Source: an uncultured Lachnospiraceae bacterium
GTDB lineage: Bacteria > Bacillota > Clostridia > Lachnospirales > Lachnospiraceae
Direction: 5' to 3'
Assembly: GCA_910584965.1 (NCBI GenBank)
Contig: CAJUDZ010000004.1
Span: 113,670 to 177,669, forward strand
Length of the DNA stretch: 64,000 nucleotides
Part shown: positions 52,720 to 61,091 of the stretch, one piece after another
How positions within the stretch are numbered: the stretch's first letter is position 1
Layout of the letters: the number at the start of each line of letters is the position of its first letter
Notes under the pieces: generated by a model
What the model was told of the DNA's origin: nothing
Seen by the model: the letters and a program-made list of their open reading frames with translations, nothing else
Databases searched by the model: none
Program-made: the position numbers and the translations under genes

Positions 52720-53328
52720 TCAATACAAATATTTCAAAGCCGCTTTTAAAATGTCTTCCACGCTTTCATTCTCTGTTGAGACAGCCTGTCTGACCGCCCG
52801 CAGGGCATCTGCCGCCGGATAGCCGAGGGCGGTCAGCGCTTCTACGGCTTCGTTCTTCTCTTTTCCGGCGCCGCCCTCCAACGGCTTATCGACGGAAACA
52901 TTTTCTTTCGGCAAAAACGCATCCTCCAGGGAAATTTTTCCTTTTAAATCCAGAATCACACGTTCCGCCGTTCTTGCACCGACACCCGGCGCTTTGGATA
53001 TGGCTTTGGCGTCTCCCGACGCGATTGCAAAGATCAGCTCATCCGCGCTCATAACCGACAAAATGGCAAGCCCGCCCTTTGGACCGATTCCGTTGACCGT
53101 AATCAGTTTCCTGAAAATTTCCAGATCGTCTCTTGTCAGAAATCCATACAGACTGAGTGCATCCTCGCGTACCAGCGTATAGGTATAGATTTTCACGAAG
53201 GTGCCTGTTCCTTCCAGCGCATTGGCGGTCCTTGAAGAAATTTTAATATTATAGCCGATCTGCCCGGCTTCCAGTACGAGATTGTCTTCCGTAATCTCTT
53301 CGATTGTTCCTTTGATATATGCGTACAT
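52720..53328 (-). CDS. ruvA: Holliday junction DNA helicase subunit RuvA
   Basis: The 202-residue protein has an OB domain (MYAYIKGTIEEI), two helix-hairpin-helix motifs (LITVNGIGPKGGLAILS and APGVGARTAERVILDLKGK) and a C-terminal domain that contacts RuvB (EAVEALTALGYPAADALRAV). I chose ATG 53328 with GGAG six bases upstream; the ATG at 53340 lies on the leader. No ruvC is present, as usual in Firmicutes. Confidence 0.98.
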   Translation of the reverse strand: MYAYIKGTIEEITEDNLVLEAGQIGYNIKISSRTANALEGTGTFVKIYTYTLVREDALSLYGFLTRDDLEIFRKLITVNGIGPKGGLAILSVMSADELIFAIASGDAKAISKAPGVGARTAERVILDLKGKISLEDAFLPKENVSVDKPLEGGAGKEKNEAVEALTALGYPAADALRAVRQAVSTENESVEDILKAALKYLY

Positions 53329-53342
53329 TGATGTCTCCATGC

Positions 53343-53376
53343 CTTTCTCTTATCCTGCGGCCCCGGGTCCGCAGGA
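53343..53376 (-). other. Hairpin leader of ruvA, partly like the structured leader
   Basis: On the minus strand TCCTGCGG/CCGCAGGA encloses a seven-base loop and is followed by TAAGAGAAAGGCATGG before ruvA. The 3' end (CGCAGG..GAGAAAGGCATG) is shared with leader copies A and C, but the long upper stem is missing. Confidence 0.4.
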
Positions 53377-53432
53377 CGCCCTGTTCTTTTATGTTTCCCG
53401 CTGAAAAAAACTCTTTTGCGGGCCGTCTGCCG

Positions 53433-53951
53433 CTATAATCCCCTCCGGGTATCGCCGGGGTCCAATAATCTGCTGATGCCGGGCAGCACACGGCTGCCGG
53501 TGAGGCCGATTATAAATCCGGTTACCGCGCCGGCTGACAGCAAAAAAGGCAGATAAAATACCGGCGCAAAAGTCTCCACAACAAACATCGCCGTAACAAT
53601 CTGCCCGATATTATGAAATACGCCGCCGCCTATGCTTATGCCAACCAATGAAAACCGCCCCGTTTTCTGTAGCAGAAACATAACGGCAAAACTGCATAGC
53701 GCGCCGGAAACCGCATACAAAACCGCAGAAAGGTTTCCGAAAAGGAATCCCGAAAGTACGATGCGTAGCAGATTAACCGCAAACGCTTCTTTTCCGCCGT
53801 AAGAATACAGCAGAAGCACAACGACAAGATTGGGCAGCCCGAGTTTGATGCCGGGAATGCCGACAGCGAGCGGCAAAAGAGACTCAATATAAGACATGAT
53901 CAGGGATAATGCCAGCATAAAGCCCAAAATAACTGTCTTTCGTCTCATCAA
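53433..53951 (-). CDS. Gx transporter family / heptaprenyl-diphosphate synthase component I type
   Basis: The 172-residue membrane protein has about five helices and the PF07456 signature LGLPNLVVVLLLYSYGGKEAFAVNLLRIV. Family members are named after heptaprenyl-diphosphate synthase component I and others act as substrate-binding transporter subunits; the role here is open. It is coupled to the NusG-II-type gene upstream (start overlaps the stop by four bases), a conserved pair. Confidence 0.88.
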   Translation of the reverse strand: MMRRKTVILGFMLALSLIMSYIESLLPLAVGIPGIKLGLPNLVVVLLLYSYGGKEAFAVNLLRIVLSGFLFGNLSAVLYAVSGALCSFAVMFLLQKTGRFSLVGISIGGGVFHNIGQIVTAMFVVETFAPVFYLPFLLSAGAVTGFIIGLTGSRVLPGISRLLDPGDTRRGL

Positions 53952-54493
53952 TATACCACTCCATCCAATTCCGTCTCCGCCGTGCCCGTGATTTCAATGA
54001 CAAGTTTGTGAGGCAGGCAGATAATCGATTCTCCCGTTTTCGAAACAGCCCGATGATGTACGCAGATCAGATCCGGGCAGCTACTCATAATCATCTGTAC
54101 TTCACCGTTCCTGCAGATAAAAAGATTATACTCACCGATGCTGGGTTCCGCAATAAAAGCCTCCGCTTCCTCCTTCCATGTTTCCGGAGAAAGCATATGG
54201 AGCACGGCCTGCTCCCCGCCTTCCGCCGAAGTCCGCGGTCCGGCGGCATTTTCCGCTTCCAGCATCACCAGATAATAAGCCGCGTTTTCCTGCGAAAGCG
54301 GAAAACGCAGAATTGTCTGTCCGTCATGGGAAACGACCGCCATGCTTCCCGGCGTCTGAAACGCTTTCAGCACGAATAAAAGCAAAACTGCCATCAGCAT
54401 AACAACCGCCAGCAGTAACATATCGGCTTTTTTCGGAACAAACTTTTTCTTCGATTCCATTTTACCACAGTCGAACATATGTTTCAACATCAT
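53948..54493 (-). CDS. NusG domain II-containing protein
   Basis: The 181-residue protein has one membrane helix (about residues 25-45) and a C-terminal NusG domain II (PF07009) with EVQMIMSSCPDLICVHHRAV. It is not the transcription factor NusG; such proteins are predicted extracytoplasmic and occur beside Gx transporter genes, often with redox or flavin genes. Compared with the common form it has about 35 extra residues between helix and domain. Its ATG overlaps the DUF4037 stop as ATGA. Confidence 0.85.
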   Translation of the reverse strand: MMLKHMFDCGKMESKKKFVPKKADMLLLAVVMLMAVLLLFVLKAFQTPGSMAVVSHDGQTILRFPLSQENAAYYLVMLEAENAAGPRTSAEGGEQAVLHMLSPETWKEEAEAFIAEPSIGEYNLFICRNGEVQMIMSSCPDLICVHHRAVSKTGESIICLPHKLVIEITGTAETELDGVVY

Positions 54494-55410
54494 CCTTCTA
54501 AAAACTGCATTCTGCGAAGCGTTTCATCCCCGATTTTCTCCGTTACCACATGCAGATGATTCTGCAGAAAATTATCTTCCAGATTCGACAGGCCCTGCGC
54601 ATTCAGTTCCTGTACGATAATATTGCTGATGGCTTCGATGATCAAAGCCCGGTCTTCTGCCCTGTCTACCTGGTAAAAAAGAGAGATCATATCGCCGATT
54701 TCCGAACAGATGGGAAGCTCTTTCATTCCCCTGTGAATCCATTTATCAAAAGGCGCATAGCGACGGTTCAATAGATAAACAAGCTGCATGCTTTCCCTGA
54801 TAAATTCCTGTAAAAACAGTTCCGCGGCCACCCGTTCGTTCCGCCGCATGGCTCTCATATAGTTATATTGCCCGGCTCTCGCCATCCTGGCCATCCGCGC
54901 CGCAATCTTTTTCACCCTCACATCTTCCGGGTAGTAAGAAAGCAGACCTTCTCTTATCCGGGAAAATGCGCCGGAACGGTCTTCAAATACCGCTCCGTTG
55001 GTGGCTGTGGACAGATGTTCGTCCTGTAAACGCAGCCACTCCAGATTCGTCTCAGGCACGCGTTCCGTACCGAGCAGACCATAATAGAAATTTTCCAGAC
55101 AGAGTACACCGACCCGCCCTCTTCCGGTTTCTTCCATAACCCGGCCGGGAACGCCCAGAAATTCCGCCGGCAGCTTTTCATAGGCTTCCTGCACTTTCCC
55201 GCCATACCGCTCATAAATATCTCTTTTCAGCCAGATACAGAAAGACGGGCCGAAGTCATGATCTCTTGAGATTTCATCGTCAAAGCCGAAACATTCCGAC
55301 CCCCGGCCTGCAAGCCCGGCCGCAAATTCCTCCTCAAGCGCCGGAAACTGTGCCAGCATCGCTTTCCCATACGCTTCATAATACCGCCTCGATAATTCCA
55401 ATCCCTTCAT
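54490..55410 (-). CDS. DUF4037 protein (nucleotidyltransferase-like)
   Basis: The 306-residue protein has CFGFDDEISRDHDFGPSF near residues 36-53, the family motif thought to form a nucleotidyltransferase-like active site with two acidic residues. It has no membrane helix or signal. The substrate is unknown. It is followed at once by the NusG-II gene and preceded by a TPR gene, an arrangement seen in Lachnospiraceae. Confidence 0.85.
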   Translation of the reverse strand: MKGLELSRRYYEAYGKAMLAQFPALEEEFAAGLAGRGSECFGFDDEISRDHDFGPSFCIWLKRDIYERYGGKVQEAYEKLPAEFLGVPGRVMEETGRGRVGVLCLENFYYGLLGTERVPETNLEWLRLQDEHLSTATNGAVFEDRSGAFSRIREGLLSYYPEDVRVKKIAARMARMARAGQYNYMRAMRRNERVAAELFLQEFIRESMQLVYLLNRRYAPFDKWIHRGMKELPICSEIGDMISLFYQVDRAEDRALIIEAISNIIVQELNAQGLSNLEDNFLQNHLHVVTEKIGDETLRRMQFLEG

Positions 55411-55537
55411 ACCGGTTCATGCCTTTCCGTTTCCTCGATTTTGTTACATGTTTTGTTACCTGAAAAGCGTTCATTTTTACCATTCGCCGCCATTTCACCC
55501 GGGGCGGCCCTGCGGGCAGAGAGCCGTCCGCCATTGT

Positions 55538-56392
55538 TCAGAGAGATTCCCTGATTTTGGCCGCAGTCTGCAGATAAGCCTGTCGTTTCTCTTCATCATT
55601 TAACAGTTCGCAGACCGCCGCGCAGTTTTCACACAATACCGCATAACTTGCATTTCTTCCAAAATGCTTTTCCACTTCCGAAAGGGCCTTCTCATATGCT
55701 TCCAACGCCTTCCCGTAATCCTTCATATGATAATACGCTTCTCCGACCCCTGCCAGCGCGCCGCTGTAATGGGCATCCGTGCGTCCGTCGTTTCGCTCAA
55801 AAAGCGAAAGCGCCCGTTCCAGCAGTTCCCGCGCCTTCCGGTAATCGGAAACTTTAAAATACAGCAGAGCCAGATTGGTCAGCGTCGTCGCCGTTTCCAT
55901 TTCTCCGCCTTCCAGCGTCTCGATGATTGCAAGCGCCTTCTCCGCACATCGGACCGCTTCGTCGTTTTGTTCCATTTTTTCCAGCAGAATGCTCATATTG
56001 TTATAAAGTCCCGCATACCGGTAATCGCCGGGCGGAATCAGTCCTTCGTAAATCTGAAGGGCCTGTTTATAATAGGTATAAGCCTGTTTGTAGTTGCCGG
56101 CCGCCCGATAGGCCGTCGCCGTATTTAAAAGCGTGGTTGCAAAATGCTCCGAACGGTCTAACTGCAGTTCTTCCATCAAAAGCAGCACATCTTCCGCCGC
56201 ATCATAGGCTTTTCGAAATTCCGAAACGCTCCGGTAAAAGCCGATCATTTCGTTACAGATCGAAATATAGGCGCCATAATCTTTTTCTTCCTTCGCCTGC
56301 TCCAAAGAACCGCACAGAAAAGGATCCACCTTTTCTATCTGATTTTCCGCAAACAACGCATCCAACTGCGCAAAAAAAACGTTAATATCCAT
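55538..56392 (-). CDS. Tetratricopeptide repeat protein
   Basis: The 284-residue protein is almost wholly TPR helices; clear repeats are near ATAYRAAGNYKQAYTYYKQA, NMSILLEKMEQNDEAVRCAE, NLALLYFKVSDYRKARELLE and GVGEAYYHMKDYGKALEAYE. It has no signal peptide and probably mediates protein-protein contacts in the cytoplasm. It lies 127 bases upstream of the DUF4037 gene on the same strand, so the two may act together. Confidence 0.88.
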   Translation of the reverse strand: MDINVFFAQLDALFAENQIEKVDPFLCGSLEQAKEEKDYGAYISICNEMIGFYRSVSEFRKAYDAAEDVLLLMEELQLDRSEHFATTLLNTATAYRAAGNYKQAYTYYKQALQIYEGLIPPGDYRYAGLYNNMSILLEKMEQNDEAVRCAEKALAIIETLEGGEMETATTLTNLALLYFKVSDYRKARELLERALSLFERNDGRTDAHYSGALAGVGEAYYHMKDYGKALEAYEKALSEVEKHFGRNASYAVLCENCAAVCELLNDEEKRQAYLQTAAKIRESL

Positions 56393-56454
56393 TCCGGTTC
56401 CCCCTTTTCCCGGCCGAAAACGAGCGTCCGGCCGGAACCTTATAAATCACCTTA

Positions 56455-57510
56455 TCAATAATTTCCGTTAAAAATCTGTGCGATCGGGGAGTCGTCCGAA
56501 AGAATAACGGTCTTATTGTCTCCCTCCATACTCGCCTTCAACGCATCAAGCGCCCGGACAAAGGAATAGAAATCCGTTTTTTCCGGGTCGGAGTATGCTT
56601 CCGAAAGAATCCGCATGTATTCCGCTTCGCCTTCCGCTATCATCGCTTCTGCCTTTGCCTCCGCGTCGGAAATCATGATTGCGACTTCCTTATCCGTCGT
56701 GTTTTCAATCATTTTTGCCTGCGAAGCGCCCTCCGCCGTATACTGCGCGGCGATATTTTCCCGTTCGGAAATCATACGGGTATAGACGGCCTGCTTATTA
56801 TCATCCGGTAAATCCAGTTTCTTCACTTCCACGGTCACGATCTCGATACCGTACTGTTCCTCCGTATGGGCGATCTGGGCCATAATTTCCTCTGTCAGGG
56901 ATGTGATTTCGATAACCTCTTTTTTCTCTTCCGTAAGTTCCAGATTATTTCCCGTCACTTCGTCATCATTCTGGTTTACCGTAACCGTCATCTTGCCATC
57001 CCGGCTGATGATCACTTCATCCTGCTTCATATTGGAAATCGTATTTTTAGTCGCATTATAAACGATCGTATCGATACGTCTTTCCGCATTGGAAACGGAA
57101 CCGCTCAGCGTCTGCGCAAACTTCAGGGGATCGTTGACCTGCCATAATACATAACTGTCCACGATCATCGTCTTTTTATCGGAAGTGATGACGTCCGAAG
57201 CCGGCAGGTCATATAAAAGAAGCTGATTCGGAATCACATCCACGGACTCGACAAAAGGCATTTTGAAGCTGAGCCCTGATACCGAAATAACCCGCTCCAC
57301 CCGGCCGAACCGGCGGATGAGCTTGTACTGGTTCTCTTTTGTGATGACGAGGCTGTTCGCACCGACAACCGCAAGCGCGATCAGAAGAAAAACGATCAAA
57401 ACGCCCCCGCCTTTCCGTTTGTCCTTCCCGCTCTTTTTTCTGGTTCCTTTATTGTTAAAATGTTCATATTCCACATTGGACTGCTGTGTTTGATTTTGTT
57501 GGTATTCCAT
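56455..57510 (-). CDS. hflC: SPFH/Band 7 protein HflC
   Basis: The 351-residue protein has one N-terminal membrane helix (about 30-50), a Band 7/SPFH domain (DYALGVNxxV-type core around 60-235, here with LLLYDLPASDVITSDKKTMIVDSYVLW in parts) and a C-terminal coiled coil rich in Ala and Glu (EAKAEAMIAEGEAEYMRILSE). HflK and HflC form a cage around FtsH and restrain its proteolysis; ftsH is not in this window. It has an Asn/Asp-rich insertion near residues 170-195. Confidence 0.9.
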   Translation of the reverse strand: MEYQQNQTQQSNVEYEHFNNKGTRKKSGKDKRKGGGVLIVFLLIALAVVGANSLVITKENQYKLIRRFGRVERVISVSGLSFKMPFVESVDVIPNQLLLYDLPASDVITSDKKTMIVDSYVLWQVNDPLKFAQTLSGSVSNAERRIDTIVYNATKNTISNMKQDEVIISRDGKMTVTVNQNDDEVTGNNLELTEEKKEVIEITSLTEEIMAQIAHTEEQYGIEIVTVEVKKLDLPDDNKQAVYTRMISERENIAAQYTAEGASQAKMIENTTDKEVAIMISDAEAKAEAMIAEGEAEYMRILSEAYSDPEKTDFYSFVRALDALKASMEGDNKTVILSDDSPIAQIFNGNY

Positions 57511-57554
57511 TGCTGTTTTCAGGCTCCTTTCTCTCTTTACACGAACCGCGATAT

Positions 57555-58622
57555 TTACTCTTCTGTGTCCTGTTCCACATCGGCCTTTCGGTCTGTGCCG
57601 CCGTTATCCGCCGCACCGTTATCCGCGCCGTCATCGTCATTCCCGCCGGTGCCGTAAGCATCGCCCGATACAAAACTGTCAAGCGGCAGGATGGTGTTCG
57701 TCTTTCCGTCCGAACTCTCGATCACAACTTTAACGTCCGGTAAAATATCTTCCATCGCTTCATAGAACATTCTCTTTTTCGTGACTTCCGGATATTTAAT
57801 ATATTCCTGGTACATGGAATTGAACCGGGCCGCCTGACCGTTGGCTTCGTTGATGCGCTCCTGTTTGGCCGCTTCCGCATTCTGCAAAATCGCATCGGAA
57901 TTCGCTTCCGCCTTCGGTATTTGTTCGTTGCGGTATTTGTTGGCATTATTAAGCGCCGTTTCCTTTCCCTGCTTCGCCGTTTCCACTTCTTTAAAAGCAT
58001 TTCTGACCTCTTCCGTCGGGGGCTCCGCATCCTGAATAGTTATATTAATCAGCTGAACACCGATATCATAGGCTTCCAGCTTTTCCAGAATCATCTGGGT
58101 GATGTTGGCCTGAATCTCATTTTTTCCGGTGGTCAGCACACTGTCAACCGTATAAGAGCCGATCGTTGTCCTGATACAGTTCTGTGCAATATTTTTCAGA
58201 ATTTCCACCGGATCTTCCGAAGCGTACAATGCTTTGACCGGGTCAGTCACCCTATATGCGGCATAGAAATCCACGTTGATAAAATTATAATCCGAAGTAA
58301 TCATCATGGCATCATCCTCGGATGTCTTATTTTCCGCATCCATCGAATACCCGATCGTAAATCCCTTGATTGTCGTATTGACTTTCGTTACGTTCTGGAT
58401 AAAAGGAATCTTAAAATGCAGGCCCGGCGTCGTCACCGCTTTGGGCGAACCGAACGTGCAGACCACGGCCTGTTCCTCCTCCTGAATCGTATAGTAGGAA
58501 TTGCCTGCCAGTAGCAGAAGCACGACGGCCGCAGCGATAATTTTCACAGCGGTTGACGCTTTTCTTGTGTTAAACTGCTTTTTTCCGGCCGCTTCCTGGT
58601 TCATTTGCCTGTTATAAAACAT
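57555..58622 (-). CDS. hflK: SPFH/Band 7 protein HflK
   Basis: The protein of about 355 residues has a short charged N-terminus, one helix near AVKIIAAAVVLLLLAGNSYY and an SPFH domain with EEQAVVCTFGSPKAVTTPGLHFKIPF. The C-terminal tail is rich in Asn, Gly and Asp (residues about 320-350). The start is ambiguous: ATG 58622 has GGAGAG at six to eight bases, ATG 58628 is too close to it, and longer in-frame starts lie on a leader hairpin. It pairs with hflC, 44 bases downstream. Confidence 0.88.
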   Translation of the reverse strand: MFYNRQMNQEAAGKKQFNTRKASTAVKIIAAAVVLLLLAGNSYYTIQEEEQAVVCTFGSPKAVTTPGLHFKIPFIQNVTKVNTTIKGFTIGYSMDAENKTSEDDAMMITSDYNFINVDFYAAYRVTDPVKALYASEDPVEILKNIAQNCIRTTIGSYTVDSVLTTGKNEIQANITQMILEKLEAYDIGVQLINITIQDAEPPTEEVRNAFKEVETAKQGKETALNNANKYRNEQIPKAEANSDAILQNAEAAKQERINEANGQAARFNSMYQEYIKYPEVTKKRMFYEAMEDILPDVKVVIESSDGKTNTILPLDSFVSGDAYGTGGNDDDGADNGAADNGGTDRKADVEQDTEE

Positions 58623-58677
58623 ATTCATCTCTCCAATCCTGCCCGGCCGCGGATACGCGGCGGCTGAAAATACAAGT

Positions 58678-58710
58678 TTCCCGGCCTCCATGCAAGAGGC
58701 CGGCCGTATT
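58678..58710 (-). other. Leader hairpin upstream of hflK
   Basis: On the minus strand CCGGCCTC/GAGGCCGG with a short loop lies about 60 bases before the hflK start, just after a TATAAT-like -10. No T-run follows, so it more likely stabilises the mRNA than stops transcription. Confidence 0.4.
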
Positions 58711-58807
58711 ATGCTATTATATAACAAACCGGACGGGAACACTAATAAAAAATTGGTAAACTTTGTGAATATTAAACTTCAACAATGTGAAAAAATATGT
58801 TACGATA

Positions 58808-58903
58808 GATTGAAAATTATGATGAAGCATTGATTTTTCAATCGCGAATTTGTGCCGACGCTGATAGCGTCCCGGCTTCAAAGTTCGCAAGCTGAGAGAA
58901 AGG
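58808..58903 (+). ncRNA. Structured leader element, copy B (upstream of histidine phosphatase)
   Basis: GATTGAAAA/TTTTCAATC (58808-58816 with 58835-58843) forms the first stem. GCGAATTTG/CAAA-G-TTCGC (58844-58852 with 58879-58888) forms a second, with inner GCC/GGC and ACGCT/AGCGT pairings, and AAGCTGAGAGAAAGG ends the element 22 bases before the start codon. It matches copy A at about nine in ten bases, with compensating changes in the first stem. Confidence 0.6.
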
Positions 58904-58925
58904 AAAAGAAAGGATTTAATCACTT

Positions 58926-59657
58926 ATGAGAATGATTCTAATCAGACATGGGGATCCGGATTACCAGAAGGACGGGCTGACGGAAAAAGGCATCCGGGAA
59001 GCGCAGTTATTATCGGAAAGAACCGTCCACTGGAAAGGAATTACGGACATTTTCTGCTCCCCCTACGGACGCGCGCAAAAAACCGCAGCTTATACTCTGG
59101 AACAAATGGGCCGGGAAGCCGTTACGCTTCCGTGGCTTCACGAATTTGACCACTTTATCAACGATCCGGTTACCGGAAGGCACGGCGTCCCCTGGGATCT
59201 GATGCCCGCATACTGGACGGAGATTCCGGAAATGTATGATAAAAAAGGATGGCGGGAAACGGAAGTCTATCGTTCCAACCCTTCGATTCTGCCTGCCTAC
59301 GATGAAGTATGTGAAAACCTTGACAAACTGCTTTCTTCTTACGGCTATAAAAGATACCACAACTACTACAAGACAGATCACGCCGAATTGCCGGCCGCAC
59401 AGGACACTACGATCGTATGCTTCTGCCATCTCGGCATTATCCTCGTGATGCTGAGCCATCTGCTCAGTATATCGCCGGCCGTGCTGCTGCATTCTTTCTA
59501 TATCGCGCCCACTTCCGTAACCGTGCTCGCCACGGAGGAACGTGTTCCGGGCATCGCGTCTTTCCGGGCACAGGTCCTGGGCGATACAAGCCACCTGCGT
59601 GCCGGAAACGAACCAGTCTCGGCCTCCGGCTATTTTACGGATACTTTTTCACTATAA
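58926..59657 (+). CDS. Histidine phosphatase family protein
   Basis: The 243-residue protein has the phosphoglycerate-mutase-superfamily phosphohistidine motif LIRHGDPDY at residues 5-13 and the second His in CFCHLGIILVML near residue 165. Similar proteins include sugar phosphatases and cobalamin-pathway phosphatases; the substrate is unknown. It is one of the few plus-strand genes, lying alone between divergent hflK and convergent trpS. Its ribosome-binding region follows a structured leader element. Confidence 0.92.
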   Translation: MRMILIRHGDPDYQKDGLTEKGIREAQLLSERTVHWKGITDIFCSPYGRAQKTAAYTLEQMGREAVTLPWLHEFDHFINDPVTGRHGVPWDLMPAYWTEIPEMYDKKGWRETEVYRSNPSILPAYDEVCENLDKLLSSYGYKRYHNYYKTDHAELPAAQDTTIVCFCHLGIILVMLSHLLSISPAVLLHSFYIAPTSVTVLATEERVPGIASFRAQVLGDTSHLRAGNEPVSASGYFTDTFSL

Positions 59658-59796
59658 AAAATCGCCGCTCGGCAGCGGCGATTACAAGAATGCTTCGCAT
59701 TCTCCCCTGAAATGGTTTCTGCTGCGGCAATTTCCTATTATATAAAAAACGCAGGCTCGACAGCCTGCGTTCCAAGAATTTACTGCGTAAATTCTT
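59653..59796 (-). terminator. Two tandem two-hairpin terminators after trpS
   Basis: Two units of the same form lie 88 bases apart. Read on the minus strand, each has a hairpin beginning AAGAAT or AGAAT, a four-base spacer, a 9-bp stem (ACGCAGGCT/AGCCTGCGT, then ATCGCCGCT/AGCGGCGAT) and TTTTTTATA. The T-runs fit trpS transcripts. The stems differ fully in sequence but keep their pairing. Confidence 0.75.
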
Positions 59797-59827
59797 GTTT
59801 GAAGCCCTTTACGGTTACAGCACTTTT

Positions 59828-59863
59828 CCGGTTACAGCAATTTTATTCTATTGCTGTAACCGG
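59828..59863 (-). other. 13-bp hairpin downstream of trpS
   Basis: CCGGTTACAGCAA/TTGCTGTAACCGG is a perfect stem with a ten-base loop, 37 bases past the trpS stop. No T-run follows on either strand. A direct repeat of CGGTTACAGCA lies at 59812 and 59829. Confidence 0.5.
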
Positions 59864-59899
59864 AATCATTTCATGGGAGAATGGGCCGCAGTCGCGGCG

Positions 59900-60907
59900 T
59901 TATCTGATTTTCTCCGGGAAGCCTACTTTTTTCTGTACTTTGCGAAGCGTTTTATTCGCATAATAGCCTGCTTTCTCCGCATTTGTCCTAATAATGCCGT
60001 CGATATAAGCCTTGTCTTTGCCGAGTTCTTCATAACGGGCCTGCAGCGGCCGTAAAACATCCACTACCGACTCGCCGACCGCCATTTTAAACTCCCCGTA
60101 ACCTTTTCCGTCAAATTCACGCTCCGTTTCCTGGGGTGTTTTTCCTGTACAGCAACAATAAATATCAATCAGGTTGCGAATGCCCGGCTGTTCTTCGCTG
60201 TAACGGACGCATCCTTCCGAGTCGGTTACGGCACGCTTAAATTTGCGGATAATGGTATCCGCATCATCCACCAGATAAATGCTTGCATTCGGATTCTCAT
60301 CCGATTTGGACATTTTCTTTTCCGGGTTCTGCAGAGATTTGATATGCGCCCCCGTCTTGCCGAGATACGGTTCCGGTATTGTGAAGACGTCTCCATAAAT
60401 GGCATTGAAGCGTTGTGCGATATCCCTTGTAATTTCCAGATGCTGCATCTGGTCTTTGCCGACCGGTACCACATCCGCCTGATAAAGCAGAATGTCAGCC
60501 GCCATCAGAACAGGATAGGTAAAGAGTCCGGCATTGATATTATCCGCATGCTTGGCCGCCTTATCTTTATACTGTGTCATACGGTTCAGTTCCCCCATAT
60601 AGGTAAAACAGTTCAATATCCAGGAAAGCTCGGCATGCCCGGAAACATGTGACTGGTAATAAATACAGTTCTTCTCCGGATCAAGCCCGGCCGCAATATA
60701 CAATGTAAGCAGATTTCTGGCACGTTTGCGCAGCTCCGCCGCATCCTGCCTGACCGTAATGGAATGCAGATCGACAACCGAATAAAAACACTGATACTCA
60801 TCGCTGAGCGTCAGCCAGTTCTTCAAAGCCCCCAGATAATTTCCAAGTGTCAAGGTACCTGTCGCCTGCATTCCGCTGAATAAAACCTTCTGTCCGTCTA
60901 TCATCAT
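59900..60907 (-). CDS. trpS: Tryptophanyl-tRNA synthetase
   Basis: The 335-residue class I synthetase charges tRNA-Trp. The HIGH-like motif lies in QATGTLTLGNYLG (TLGN) and the KMSKS loop in KKMSKSDENP. The Trp-binding pocket region VADILLYQADVVPVGKDQ is recognisable in part. I chose ATG 60907 with GGAGG five bases upstream; the ATG at 60925 has no ribosome-binding site. The 5' region is too short for a T-box. Confidence 0.97.
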   Translation of the reverse strand: MMIDGQKVLFSGMQATGTLTLGNYLGALKNWLTLSDEYQCFYSVVDLHSITVRQDAAELRKRARNLLTLYIAAGLDPEKNCIYYQSHVSGHAELSWILNCFTYMGELNRMTQYKDKAAKHADNINAGLFTYPVLMAADILLYQADVVPVGKDQMQHLEITRDIAQRFNAIYGDVFTIPEPYLGKTGAHIKSLQNPEKKMSKSDENPNASIYLVDDADTIIRKFKRAVTDSEGCVRYSEEQPGIRNLIDIYCCCTGKTPQETEREFDGKGYGEFKMAVGESVVDVLRPLQARYEELGKDKAYIDGIIRTNAEKAGYYANKTLRKVQKKVGFPEKIR

Positions 60908-60958
60908 TACTGCCTCCAGATTCATAATATTTTTGTAAGGTTACAACTTCTGGAAATA

Positions 60959-60987
60959 AGTGTATCATTGGCATTCCCATTCGTCAA
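60959..60987 (-). promoter_or_regulatory. Probable promoter of trpS
   Basis: On the minus strand TTGACG (60987-60982) and TGATACACT (-10 at 60964-60959) are 17 bases apart, about 50 bases before trpS. The -10 is imperfect but has the TG extension. Confidence 0.6.
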
Positions 60988-61010
60988 CCTCCCGGATAAC
61001 CGGGCAGACA

Positions 61011-61041
61011 ATTAAAAAGAGGAACGTTATGCAAACGTTCC
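61011..61041 (-). terminator. Intrinsic terminator after the Cys/Arg/Asp-rich gene
   Basis: A perfect 8-bp stem GGAACGTT/AACGTTCC with a five-base loop is followed on the minus strand by TCTTTTTAAT, about 50 bases past the stop codon. Confidence 0.85.
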
Positions 61042-61091
61042 CCCTTTTGACAAAATACGTACTGTTGTTTATCCGGATTCCAAACGGGATT

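Noticed and set aside
60926..61091. T-box riboswitch upstream of trpS
   Set aside because: The 5' region before the promoter-like boxes is under 60 bases and lacks the T-box consensus and specifier stem.
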